Shown one piece after another: positions 8,686 through 16,710 of a stretch of DNA of 64,000 bases. A program made the translations under genes and the position numbers. Every line of letters starts with the position of its first letter. Position 1 is the first letter of the stretch. The stretch spans positions 7,251,125 through 7,315,124 of the forward strand of contig NZ_JAUSUT010000001.1 in the NCBI RefSeq assembly GCF_030814215.1, read 5' to 3'. The notes below the pieces were generated by a model that was not told where the DNA came from, did not search any database, and saw only the letters and a list, made by a program, of their open reading frames with translations. The DNA is from Amycolatopsis thermophila (lineage in GTDB: Bacteria; Actinomycetota; Actinomycetes; Mycobacteriales; Pseudonocardiaceae).

Positions 8686-8834
8686 GACCGCTCCCCCGTC
8701 CGCCTCGGCCGCGGCACCGTCCCGGTGGGACGGACGGTGGCCGCCGGCTCACCCGGCGGCCACGCCACCGGCCCGGCCGCGCGGCCGTCGCTGGTGATGA
8801 TCACCGGGTTCGTCCACACCAGCCGCACGGTCAC
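8682..8834 (-). CDS. Small 50-residue ORF between the two glycohydrolase genes
   Basis: GTG at 8834 opens a 50-codon frame that ends in TGA overlapping the GTG of the next gene. Its own start overlaps the stop of a 16-codon ORF. The product begins VTVRLVWTNPVIITSDGR and turns Pro/Arg-rich. It matches no family I recognise. The exact 4-base overlap at both ends, in an operon where this spacing is the rule, argues that it is translated. Alternatively it is the decayed remainder of a longer gene, kept as a translational relay. Confidence 0.45.
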   Translation of the reverse strand: MTVRLVWTNPVIITSDGRAAGPVAWPPGEPAATVRPTGTVPRPRRTGERS

Positions 8835-8881
8835 GCCGTCCTCCTCGCGCGCCCCCAGCTGATGTCGTCCATCACGTTCAT
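8831..8881 (-). CDS. 16-residue coupled mini-ORF
   Basis: ATG at 8881 overlaps the stop of the upstream glycohydrolase gene (ATGA), and its TGA overlaps the GTG of the 50-codon ORF (GTGA). The peptide is MNVMDDISWGRARRTA. It is too short for any functional call. It may only pass ribosomes from one cistron to the next, or be a remnant of a once longer reading frame. Confidence 0.3.
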   Translation of the reverse strand: MNVMDDISWGRARRTA

Positions 8882-10038
8882 GCCTGCTCCAGCGCGTCGA
8901 GGGTGCGCAGCCGGGCCAGGGCGCGTTCCCGGTCCGCCTTCAGGATGTCCGCCGCCGCGGCGGCCATGAGCCGCCCGGTCTCGCGCAGGTCCATGCGGCT
9001 GGCCTCGCCGACCGCGTCGACCCATTCCGCCGGCACGGCCGCCGTGCCGCCGAGCCCGGCGCACAGGGCGCCGGCCATGACGGCGATCGAGTCGGCGTCC
9101 CGGCCGTAGTTGACCGCGCCGAGCACCGCGCCGCGGTAGTCGCCGCGGTGGCCGAGGACGAACCCGAGCGCCGCCGGCAGCTCCTCGATCGACTTCGTCC
9201 GCGACGGGCGCCGCGCGTCCATCGACATCTGCCGGTACTCCGGCCCCACCGAGTCGAACGGCGCGACCGTCTCCCGGATCAGCCGGGCCAGCGCACGCTC
9301 CTCGTCGTCGTTCCGGGGCGCGGTGGTCCAGCCGTCGAACGCTTCGACGACCGCCCGCAGCGCGGCGGCGGTGCCGTCGTGGGCGACGTCGAGAGCCGCG
9401 GCGACGATGCCGGCGACGGTGGCGCCGGGGGTGACCGCCGCCGCGACCATGGCCGCGAACACCCCCGCCGCCTCCCGGCCGTAGCTGGACTGGTGCGCGC
9501 CGGTCAGGTCGATCGCCTCGGCATAGGCCTCGCGCGGGCTGCCGGCGTTGGCGATCCCGACCGGCGCGACGTACATCGCCGCGCCGCAGTTGACCACGTT
9601 GCCCACACCGGCCTCACGCGGGTCGACGTGTCCGTAGTGGAGCCGCGCGACGATCCACTTCTCCGCCAGGAAGACCCGCTGCAGCAGCAGCGCGGTCGAC
9701 TCCAGCTCGGGAACCCACCGGGGCTCCCCGATCATCAGCGGCACGAGGTCCTCGGCCATCGCGTACGCGTCGAGGTGTGCGCGGCGCTTCGCGTACACCT
9801 CGACGAGCGCACGGGTCATCAGGGTGTCGTCGGTGACGTGCCCGTCGCCCTTGTGGTACGGCGCGATCGGCCGCGCGTCCCGCCAGTTCGGGAACCACGG
9901 CCCGACGATGCCGGTCACCCGGCCGCCGTGCCGTTCCTCGATCTGCTCCGGGGTCCACCCTTCGGTGGCGCCGCCCAGCGCGTCCCCCACGGCCGCTCCG
10001 GTGATCACCGCCACCGCTCGGTCTTCCAGCCAGGTCAC
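8878..10038 (-). CDS. ADP-ribosylglycohydrolase-family protein
   Basis: 386 residues, normal family length. Clear DraG/ARH motifs: GAAVGDALGGATEGW at residues about 14-28, VTDDTLMTRALVEVY with the acidic metal ligands, AHQSSYGREAAGVFAAMVAAA in the middle, and GRDADSIAVMAGALCAGLGG near the C-terminus with the second Asp pair. The reaction is hydrolysis of a ribosyl glycosidic bond. The start is GTG at 10038 with GAAGGGAAA about 9 bases upstream. It is separated from the binding-protein gene by 45 bases, the only true gap inside the operon. Given an importer and a ribokinase in the same operon, a catabolic role is more likely than reversal of protein ADP-ribosylation. Confidence 0.85.
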   Translation of the reverse strand: MTWLEDRAVAVITGAAVGDALGGATEGWTPEQIEERHGGRVTGIVGPWFPNWRDARPIAPYHKGDGHVTDDTLMTRALVEVYAKRRAHLDAYAMAEDLVPLMIGEPRWVPELESTALLLQRVFLAEKWIVARLHYGHVDPREAGVGNVVNCGAAMYVAPVGIANAGSPREAYAEAIDLTGAHQSSYGREAAGVFAAMVAAAVTPGATVAGIVAAALDVAHDGTAAALRAVVEAFDGWTTAPRNDDEERALARLIRETVAPFDSVGPEYRQMSMDARRPSRTKSIEELPAALGFVLGHRGDYRGAVLGAVNYGRDADSIAVMAGALCAGLGGTAAVPAEWVDAVGEASRMDLRETGRLMAAAAADILKADRERALARLRTLDALEQA

Positions 10039-10083
10039 CGGCTCACGTTTCCCTTCTGAGATGGTCTCGGGCGCGGGCGCCCG

Positions 10084-11385
10084 CTACCGGTTGATCGAGT
10101 TCCAGCCGTCGGACAGTTCCTTGGCCAGGCCGGCCGCGTCGAGCTGCCCGGCCAGGAACTTCTGGTAGGCCGGGGTCGCGACGGTGTCCTTCCACTGCGC
10201 GTACTTGTCGACGAACAGGTACGGCGCCGAGGTGAGGTACTGACCCGAGGACAGGATCTCCTTCCAGCCGTTCTGCGCGCCGAGCTTGGTGTTGAGCGCC
10301 TCGCGGGCCGAGTTGGTCGGCGGGATCAGCGCGTCGGCCTCGTTGATCGCGGCCAGGTTCTCGGTGTTGGTGAAGAAGTCGATGAACTGGGCGGCCTGCT
10401 CGACGTGCGCGGAGTCCTTGTTCACCGACAGCGTCTGCGGGTTGGCGGCCTGCGCGGGACCGGCGGGACCGGCCAGCGGGGGCAGCACGACCCAGTCGAA
10501 CCCGGCGGGCGCGTCCTTGGCGATGTTGGCGGCCTGGAACGAACCCTGGATCGTCATCGCGGTCTGGCCGGCGTAGAACGGCGCGAGCGCCTTCGACCCG
10601 GACTGGGTCAGCGTGACCGGCAGGATCGAGTTGTCCTGGTGCGCCATGGCGTCGACCAGCTGCGGCAGGGCCATCTCGCCCTGGCCGATGGAGATCTTGG
10701 CGTCGGTGCCGGTGCCCTCGAAGTACTTGCCGCCGAACCCCGGTGCGAGCGCCACCATCGCGGCGGTCGGGCTGGACAGGCCCCAGCTCAGGCCGTAGGC
10801 ACCGTCGCGGGTGGTCGCCTTGGCGATCTCGCGCAGCTGGTCCCAGGTCATCGTCGGACCGGCCGGGACGGTCACGCCGGCCTTCTGCAGCAGCGACTTG
10901 TTCGCGAAGACCACATAGGACTGCAGTTCGGTCGGGTAGGCGATCACCTGGTTGCCCACCGTGACGGAGTCCAGGACGCCCTTGGGGATGTCGGACTTCT
11001 TCTGCTCCGACAGGTACGGCGTCAGGTCGGCCAGGTAGCCGTCCTTGGCGAACGGCACCACGCCGGCCGCCTCGTAGTGGATGATGTCCGGCGCGCTGCC
11101 GGCGTTGAACTGGGTGATCAGCTTGTCGTAGACGCCGTCCCAGCCCGCCTGCACGACCTCGACCTTGATGTCGGGGTGGGCCTTGTTCCAGTCGTCGACG
11201 ATCTTGTTCGTCGCCGCGATCGCCGCGGGCTGGTCGGACAGGGACTGGAACTTCAGCGTCACCGGCCCGCTGCTGTCACCGCTGCCGGAGCACGCGGCGA
11301 GCACCAGGCTCGTGACCGCCGCGAGCGCGGCCACCACCACACGTCGAGACTTCATTGACCGACCTTTCGTTTTTCCGGGGTTCAT
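10084..11385 (-). CDS. ABC transporter sugar-type substrate-binding lipoprotein
   Basis: 433 residues with an N-terminal lipoprotein signal ending LVLAAC (Cys 32 from the coupled start), followed by a Gly/Ser linker. The body has the family-1 solute-binding pattern (DDWNKAHPDIKVEV, FNAGSAPDIIHYEA, AQFIDFFTNTEN). It delivers substrate to the two permeases upstream. The ATG at 11385 overlaps the permease stop as ATGA, in keeping with the rest of the operon. A second ATG at 11355, with AAAGG upstream, would give a 22-residue signal and is a real alternative. No ATPase gene is nearby, so a shared MsiK-type ATPase encoded elsewhere is expected. Confidence 0.9.
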   Translation of the reverse strand: MNPGKTKGRSMKSRRVVVAALAAVTSLVLAACSGSGDSSGPVTLKFQSLSDQPAAIAATNKIVDDWNKAHPDIKVEVVQAGWDGVYDKLITQFNAGSAPDIIHYEAAGVVPFAKDGYLADLTPYLSEQKKSDIPKGVLDSVTVGNQVIAYPTELQSYVVFANKSLLQKAGVTVPAGPTMTWDQLREIAKATTRDGAYGLSWGLSSPTAAMVALAPGFGGKYFEGTGTDAKISIGQGEMALPQLVDAMAHQDNSILPVTLTQSGSKALAPFYAGQTAMTIQGSFQAANIAKDAPAGFDWVVLPPLAGPAGPAQAANPQTLSVNKDSAHVEQAAQFIDFFTNTENLAAINEADALIPPTNSAREALNTKLGAQNGWKEILSSGQYLTSAPYLFVDKYAQWKDTVATPAYQKFLAGQLDAAGLAKELSDGWNSINR

Positions 11386-12218
11386 CCCTTCACCGCCCCC
11401 GCCATCAGCCCGCTGGTGAGCTTCCGGCGCAGGATGGTGAAGAAGACGATGCTGGGGATCGCGGCGAGCACGGCGCCCGCGGCGAGCGGGCCGAGGGACA
11501 CCTTGCCCTCACCGCCGATGAACATGTTCAGCGTGATGGGCAGCGTGTAGTTCTCCGGTGACTGCAACAGCACCAGCGCGAAGAAGAACTCGTTCCACGA
11601 CGAGACGAAGGCGAACATCGCCGTGGCCACGATGCCGGGCATCAGGAGCGGGAAGACGATCGCGCGCAGCACGGTCCACCGGCCCGCGCCGTCCATCGCG
11701 CCGGCCTCTTCCAGGTCGACCGGGATCGCGGTGACGTAACCCTGCAGCATCCACAGCGCGAACGGCAGCGTGTACGTCGTGTGGACCAGTGTCAGCCCGA
11801 AGAGGTTGTCCGCCAGCCCGATGGTCCGCAGGATCAGGAACAGCGGCAGGATCACCAGGACCACCGGGAACACCTGGGAGGTCAGGATCCAGCCGACGCC
11901 CGCCGCGCGGACCTTGCCCTTGAGCCGGGCGAGCACGTAGGACGCGGGCAGGGCGATGACGATCACCAGCGCGGTGGACACCAGCGCCACGACCAGGCTG
12001 TTGCCCGCCGAGTGGATCAGACCCTGCCGGTCCAGCGCCTCGGAGTAGTTGTCCCAGTGCCACTGCTGCGGCAGCAGGCTGACGGTCAGCGAGTTGAGCT
12101 CCCCGGAGGACTTCACCGACGCCGAGATCAGCCACAGCAGCGGGAATCCGAGGAACAGGATGTAGGCGGCCAGCGCGAGGTACTGGGCGGGACGCAGGAG
12201 CGCGCGCATCGTGCTCAC
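11382..12218 (-). CDS. Sugar-type ABC transporter permease, MalG-like
   Basis: 278 residues with six predicted membrane segments, starting LALAAYILFLGFPLLWLISASVK. The EAA loop that contacts the ATPase is visible as EEAGAMDGAGRWTVLRAIVFPLLMPG around residues 185-210. The start is GTG at 12218, overlapping the stop of the partner permease (GTGA); the stop overlaps the binding-protein start. It forms the heterodimeric channel with the MalF-like protein. The length and six-segment topology are normal for carbohydrate-uptake subfamily 1 inner components. Confidence 0.9.
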   Translation of the reverse strand: MSTMRALLRPAQYLALAAYILFLGFPLLWLISASVKSSGELNSLTVSLLPQQWHWDNYSEALDRQGLIHSAGNSLVVALVSTALVIVIALPASYVLARLKGKVRAAGVGWILTSQVFPVVLVILPLFLILRTIGLADNLFGLTLVHTTYTLPFALWMLQGYVTAIPVDLEEAGAMDGAGRWTVLRAIVFPLLMPGIVATAMFAFVSSWNEFFFALVLLQSPENYTLPITLNMFIGGEGKVSLGPLAAGAVLAAIPSIVFFTILRRKLTSGLMAGAVKG

Positions 12219-13171
12219 CGCCCCCGCTCGGCGCGGTCGTCGCGGAACTGCGACCGCAGGTAGATCGCCAGCAGGGCGACGACGATGATCACCAGCACCA
12301 GGCCCATCGCGGCCGCGTAGCCGATGTTGCGGTTCTTGAACGCTTCCAGGTAGATGAAGAGCACCGGCACCATGGTCTTTCCGCCCGGTCCGCCCGCGGT
12401 GAGGACGTAGACCAGCGAGAACGAGTTGAAGTTCCAGATGAAGTTCAGCGACGTGATCGAGGCGACGATCGGCCGCAGGCTGGGCCAGGTGACCGCGGTG
12501 AACCGCCGCCACGCGCCGGCGCCGTCGACCGCGGCGGCCTCGTTCAGGTCGGCCGGGATCTGCTGCAGCCCGGCCAGCAGGGTCACCGTGGTCTGCGGCA
12601 TGCCGACCCACACGCCGACGACGATCACCGCGGGCAGCGCCGTGGAGAAGTCGCCGAGCCAGTTGATGTCGTCGGGCAGGCCGACCCGGCCCAGGAACGC
12701 GTTGAGCGGGCCGCCGTTGGCCGAGTAGATCATCTGCCACATGATGGCCACGACGACCGGCGGCATGGCCCACGGGATCAGCGCGAGCACGCGGGTCAGG
12801 CCCTGCAGGCGCAGACCCGAGTTGAGCAGCAGCGCCAGGCCCATCGACGCGGCCAGCTGCAGGACCGTGACCCCGACCGTCCAGATGAGACCGATGCGCA
12901 GGCTGTCCCAGAAGAACGAGTTGCCCGCCAGCTTCACGAAGTTCTCGACGCCGGTGAAGTCGTAGTCGGGGTTGCGGACCAGCCGGGCGTCGGTGAACGC
13001 CAGCGCCAGGCCCATCACCAGCGGCGCGACGCTGAGCACGAGGATCGGGACGAGCGACGGCATCACCAGCGCGATGGCCTCGCGGCGGCGCGAACGCGCC
13101 TGCGCGCCCTTGCCGGGTTTGCGGGGTGCCGGGGTCTGCGCGGAGGCCCGGACGTCCTCGGCGACCGTCAT
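12215..13171 (-). CDS. Sugar-type ABC transporter permease, MalF-like
   Basis: 318 residues. A basic cytoplasmic N-terminus (about residues 1-32) is followed by membrane segments beginning ALVMPSLVPILVLSVAPLVMGLALAF. The EAA motif reads NEAAAVDGAGAWRRFTAVTWPSLRP. The start is ATG at 13171, overlapping the LacI stop (ATGA). It partners the downstream MalG-like permease. It is the first transport gene after the regulator, so transport and regulation are produced from one transcript. Confidence 0.9.
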   Translation of the reverse strand: MTVAEDVRASAQTPAPRKPGKGAQARSRRREAIALVMPSLVPILVLSVAPLVMGLALAFTDARLVRNPDYDFTGVENFVKLAGNSFFWDSLRIGLIWTVGVTVLQLAASMGLALLLNSGLRLQGLTRVLALIPWAMPPVVVAIMWQMIYSANGGPLNAFLGRVGLPDDINWLGDFSTALPAVIVVGVWVGMPQTTVTLLAGLQQIPADLNEAAAVDGAGAWRRFTAVTWPSLRPIVASITSLNFIWNFNSFSLVYVLTAGGPGGKTMVPVLFIYLEAFKNRNIGYAAAMGLVLVIIVVALLAIYLRSQFRDDRAERGR

Positions 13172-14193
13172 CGCTTGCCTCCCTCGACGAGCCCGCCGGC
13201 GGCGGGGACCGTGGAGCCGCGCACGATCAGCTCGGGCCCGACGGTGACCTGCTGGGCTTCGTGCTCGCCGTCCTCGGCGAGGCGGAGCATCAGCTGCGCG
13301 GCGGCCCGCCCGCGTTCGGTCGTGCCGAGCGACACGCTGGTCAGGGTCGGGTGGAACACGCGCCCGAGCTCGGTGTCGTCCATGCCGGTGACCGCGACGT
13401 CCTCGGGGACCGACAGCCCGAGTTCGCGCGCGGCGTGGATGGCGCCGATCGCGAGCAGGTCGTTGGCGGCGACGACCGCGTCGAGCCGTTCCGGGGCGCT
13501 CGCGAAGAGGCGGCGGGCGGCGATCAGCCCGGCGGCGACGGTGAAGTCCTGCGCGATCTCGGTGACGTGCCCGGTGCCCGCGGCGGTGTCGAAGCCGCGC
13601 TGGCGGGCCTGGCCGGGTGTGGTGTCGAGGGGGCCGTTGAGGAAACCGAGCCGCCGCCGGTTCAGCTGCTGGAGGTGCCGGACCGCCTGGCCGATCCCGC
13701 CCGCGGAGTCGGTGGACACCGAGCTGATGCCGTGGGCGTCCAGTGCGCGGCCGATGACCACCACCGGCACGGCGGCCTGGGTGATCTCCTCGATCAGGCG
13801 GTCGTCGGTGCGCAGCGGGCTGATGACCATGCCGTCGACGAAGCCGCTGTTGAGGCTGCGCACCAGCTCGGCGGTCGAGGTGGAGGTGTCGCCGGTGGTC
13901 ATGACGACGACGCGGTACCCGTGCGGGGCGAGGACCTCGTGCAGGGCCCGCATCATCTCGACGTATACCGGGTTGCCGATGTCGGCGACCGCGAAGGCGA
14001 TCTGGAAGGTCTTCTTCATGCGCAGCGAGCGGCCGATGGCGTCCGGGCTGTAGCCCAGCTCCTCGGCGGCGGCCCGCACGCGCTCGATCATCGCCGGGCT
14101 CGCGCCGGTGCCGTGCAGGGCGCGCGAGGTCGAGGCCAGGGACACCCCGGCGCGTTCGGCCACCTGCAGCAGCGTGGCCCGTGTAGACGTCAT
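13168..14193 (-). CDS. LacI-family transcriptional repressor of the ABC / glycohydrolase operon
   Basis: 341 residues. The N-terminal helix-turn-helix is TLLQVAERAGVSLASTSRALHG with a hinge helix ending AIGRSLRMKKTFQIAFAV; the remainder is a periplasmic-binding-protein-like effector domain (DAVVAANDLLAIGAIHAARELG, VTGMDD). It is the first gene of the leftward operon and so is autoregulated. Two LacI-type operators lie 26-74 bases upstream of its ATG. The natural inducer is presumably the imported glycoside or a breakdown product. Confidence 0.92.
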   Translation of the reverse strand: MTSTRATLLQVAERAGVSLASTSRALHGTGASPAMIERVRAAAEELGYSPDAIGRSLRMKKTFQIAFAVADIGNPVYVEMMRALHEVLAPHGYRVVVMTTGDTSTSTAELVRSLNSGFVDGMVISPLRTDDRLIEEITQAAVPVVVIGRALDAHGISSVSTDSAGGIGQAVRHLQQLNRRRLGFLNGPLDTTPGQARQRGFDTAAGTGHVTEIAQDFTVAAGLIAARRLFASAPERLDAVVAANDLLAIGAIHAARELGLSVPEDVAVTGMDDTELGRVFHPTLTSVSLGTTERGRAAAQLMLRLAEDGEHEAQQVTVGPELIVRGSTVPAAGGLVEGGKR

Positions 14194-14218
14194 CGTCGCT
14201 CCGTCGTTCCTCGATCCA

Positions 14219-14267
14219 TTGGAATCGTTTCCAGCTCCCGCCGGAACCCGGTTGGAAACGATTCCAA
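14219..14267 (-). promoter_or_regulatory. Two mirrored LacI operators upstream of the operon
   Basis: TTGGAATCGTTTCCAG at 14219-14234 and TTGGAAACGATTCCAA at 14252-14267 share a 15-base core that is exactly reverse-complementary between the two sites. Both have the central CG typical of LacI-family operators. Their centres are 33 bases apart, about three helical turns, so two dimers would bind the same face of the helix. They sit just upstream of the LacI start at 14193, where they would overlap the promoter. Confidence 0.8.
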
Positions 14268-14350
14268 GGGGGTGAGAGCGATACTCTCACCCGATCAGAG
14301 CAGTGTCAACAACGGGGTGTGTGCGGCCAGGCGGTGCGCAGGTCGGCGCG

Positions 14351-14406
14351 GCTGTCCGGCACCTGGTGAGCTGTCCGGCACCAGTTGAGGGGGTCGGTCC
14401 GGCACC
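14351..14406. repeat. Short direct repeats GCTGTCCGGCACC
   Basis: GCTGTCCGGCACC occurs at 14351-14363 and 14370-14382, 19 bases apart, with a third partial copy (TCCGGCACC) at 14398-14406. The repeats lie behind the LacI operators, in the 600-base gap before the NmrA-like gene. They may be binding sites for another regulator or plain repeat decay. No coding frame in this stretch is convincing. Confidence 0.45.
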
Positions 14407-14627
14407 GCTGAGGGCGCGGCGCCGGTGCGGGTAGCGGATGCCGCACGATGGGCGCGCCGCTGTCCGAAGGCCGCCGTCGCTGCCGCCGCAGGCTCCCGCC
14501 CCGCACGGGCGGTAGCCGTCCGCGCGATCACCGCCCGCCCCGATAACGCCACCGCCCTCACGCATCCCGCGACCGGCGCGGGAGCCCGGCACGGGCGACG
14601 CCCCAACCCGAACACGCCACGACACCC

Positions 14628-14668
14628 CGCGACAAGACCTCCTCGCGACCGCGCGAAGTCTTGTCGCG
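14628..14668. other. Perfect 11-bp inverted repeat in the 14.3-14.8 kb gap
   Basis: CGCGACAAGAC at 14628-14638 pairs exactly with GTCTTGTCGCG at 14658-14668 across 19 bases. It lies 180 bases beyond the stop of the leftward NmrA-like gene and could be its terminator, although no T-run follows. Its AT content is higher than the surroundings, which would also suit an operator. Nothing else in 14407-14844 is recognisable; the frames there are GC-driven. Confidence 0.5.
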
Positions 14669-14844
14669 CAGGTCGCCGCCCATCCGCACCCGCGGCGGGT
14701 GCCTCCACGCGACCGAGCACCCTTACCCGCAGGCCGCCGCCCGTCCGCACCCCCGACAGGTGCCCTCCGCAGTCGCGGCCGGTGCCTCCACGTGATCAGC
14801 ACCCGGCCCAGAAGCCCCGCCGCCCGACGGGCGGCCGCGCACCC

Positions 14845-15660
14845 CTACCGGAAGACGCAGGCGTGATCGCGGGCCCACTGTCCGAACGTGCGCGGCGGCC
14901 GGCCGGTCACCTCGGCGACGTCGGGGTGCACCGTGGCCTCGTCGAGGGTTCCGTCGGCGTAGAACCGGGCGAACGCGTCGACGTACGCGGGCGGCATCGA
15001 CTGTGCCATCTCGGCGCGGGTCTCCTCGTCCGAGAGCTCCACGGCGCGCAGGTCGCGCCCCAGCACCCGCGCCAGCACCGCGACCTGCTCGGCCGGCAGC
15101 AGCGGCTCAGGCCCGGTCAGTTCGTAGGTGCGGCCCTCGTGCCCGCCACCGAGCGCCCGCACCGCCACCGCCGCGATGTCGCGCGGATCGACGCACGCCG
15201 TGCGCACCCGCGGGTACTGCACCCGCACCGAGTCACCGGCCCGCAGCTGCGGCAGCCACCGCAGCGCGTTGGACATGAACGCCCGCGGCCGCAGCAACGT
15301 CCAGTCCAGCCCGGACTCGCGCACGGCCCGCTCGGACAACGTCATGTACCGCGAGACCGCGTTGTCCAGGTCCTCCAGCGCGGCCGACCCGCCGGACAGC
15401 AGCACCACCCGCTGCACCCCGGCCTTCCGCGCCCGCGCCAGCAGCCCGGGCATGTCCGCATAGCCCGAGAGCAGGAACACCGCGCTCACCCCGTCGAAGG
15501 CGGTCGCCAGGCTCCCGGGGTCGTTCAGATCACCGACCACCGCCTGGGCACCGGGAACCGCCACGTCCGCCCGGCGCACCAGCGCGCGCACCGGCCGCCC
15601 GGACAGCGCCCGCACCACTTCCCCACCCGCGGTGCCCGTGGCACCCGTGACGAGAAACAT
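14845..15660 (-). CDS. NmrA-like NAD(P)-binding protein
   Basis: 271 residues, atypical short-chain dehydrogenase of the NmrA/SDR-a5 kind. The N-terminus MFLVTGATGTAGGEVV is a Rossmann dinucleotide motif (GATGxxG), followed by RALVRR and a VGDLND acidic block. WTLLRPRAFMSN is the typical active-site-side strand. Such proteins act as NAD(P)H sensors or as quinone or other oxidoreductases. ATG at 15660 is chosen; GTG at 15663 is possible. It is divergent from a luciferase-like gene 42 bases away, so the two share a very short promoter region. Confidence 0.82.
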   Translation of the reverse strand: MFLVTGATGTAGGEVVRALSGRPVRALVRRADVAVPGAQAVVGDLNDPGSLATAFDGVSAVFLLSGYADMPGLLARARKAGVQRVVLLSGGSAALEDLDNAVSRYMTLSERAVRESGLDWTLLRPRAFMSNALRWLPQLRAGDSVRVQYPRVRTACVDPRDIAAVAVRALGGGHEGRTYELTGPEPLLPAEQVAVLARVLGRDLRAVELSDEETRAEMAQSMPPAYVDAFARFYADGTLDEATVHPDVAEVTGRPPRTFGQWARDHACVFR

Positions 15661-15702
15661 CACAACCCCCAGTCCGGTCGCAGATCCGGGACAATACACG
15701 GG

Positions 15703-16710
15703 GTGAAGAAGATCGGGTTCCTGTCGTTCGGCCACCACCAGCCCGGCACACCCACCCCGACGGCGGCCGACGCGCTCACGCAGATGGTCGAACTGGCGGT
15801 GGCGGCCGAGGAGCTGGGCGTGGACGGCGCCTTCCTCCGCGTGCACCACTTCGCGCCCCAGTTCGCGACCCCGTTCCCGCTGCTCGCGGCGATGGCGGCG
15901 CGCACGTCCCGCATCGAGCTGGGCACCGGCGTCATCGACATGCGCTACGAGAACCCGCTCTACATGGCCGAACAGGCCGCGGCCACCGACCTGCTCAGCG
16001 GCGAGCGCCTGCAGCTGGGCATCAGCCGCGGCTCCCCCGAGCCCGCCCTGCACGGCGCCGCCGCTTTCGGCTACGCGCCGGCCGAGGGCGAGACGGACGC
16101 GGACATGGCGCGCAGGCACACCAAGATCTTCCGCGCCGCCCTCACCGGTGCCGGTGTCGTGCGGGCCGATCCGGCGATGACCGGCCGACCCGGGATGCTC
16201 GCCGTGCAGCCCCAGTCCCCGACGCTGCAGCAGCGCATCTGGTGGGGCAGCGGCACGCGCGCCACCGCGAAGTGGACCGGCGAGCAGGGCATGAACCTGA
16301 TGAGCTCGACCCTGCTGACGGAGGACACCGGCGTGCCCTTCGACGAGTTGCAGGCCGAGCAGATCGCGATCTTCCGCGAGGCGTGGGCCGGCAGCGGCCA
16401 CCTCCGCGCCCCGCGGGTGTCGGTGAGCCGCAGCGTCATCCCGATCACCACCGACACCGACCGCCGCTACTTCGGTCGCGAGCGCGACAGCGAGGACCAG
16501 GTCGGCCGGCTCGACGGCGGGCTGGCCCGCTTCGGCAAGTCCTACGCCGGCGAACCGGACGTGATCGCCAAGCAGCTCGCCGAGGACGCGGCCGTGCAGG
16601 CGGCCGACACCGTCCTCGTCACGGTGCCGAACCAGCTCGGCGTCGACTACAACGTCCACCTCCTGGAGTCGATCCTCCGTGACGTCGCACCCGCCGCCGG
16701 CTGGCGGTGA
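15703..16710 (+). CDS. Luciferase-like (LLM) flavin-dependent oxidoreductase
   Basis: 335 residues, bacterial-luciferase-like TIM barrel. Typical segments: KIGFLSFGHH start, VHHFAPQFATPFPLLAAMAARTSRIELGTGV, NPLYMAEQAAATDLLSGERLQLGISRGSPEP. Members use FMNH2 or F420H2; the substrate here is unknown. The start is GTG at 15703 with no Shine-Dalgarno sequence in the short 42-base gap to the divergent gene, so it may be leaderless. Its 3' end overlaps the start of the next gene by 32 bases. Confidence 0.85.
   Translation: MKKIGFLSFGHHQPGTPTPTAADALTQMVELAVAAEELGVDGAFLRVHHFAPQFATPFPLLAAMAARTSRIELGTGVIDMRYENPLYMAEQAAATDLLSGERLQLGISRGSPEPALHGAAAFGYAPAEGETDADMARRHTKIFRAALTGAGVVRADPAMTGRPGMLAVQPQSPTLQQRIWWGSGTRATAKWTGEQGMNLMSSTLLTEDTGVPFDELQAEQIAIFREAWAGSGHLRAPRVSVSRSVIPITTDTDRRYFGRERDSEDQVGRLDGGLARFGKSYAGEPDVIAKQLAEDAAVQAADTVLVTVPNQLGVDYNVHLLESILRDVAPAAGWR

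Noticed and set aside
14287..14802. Minus-strand frames of 151 and 171 codons in the gap behind the LacI promoter
   Set aside because: Composition is that of random GC-rich sequence, with no motif and no ribosome site; the stretch is treated as non-coding.
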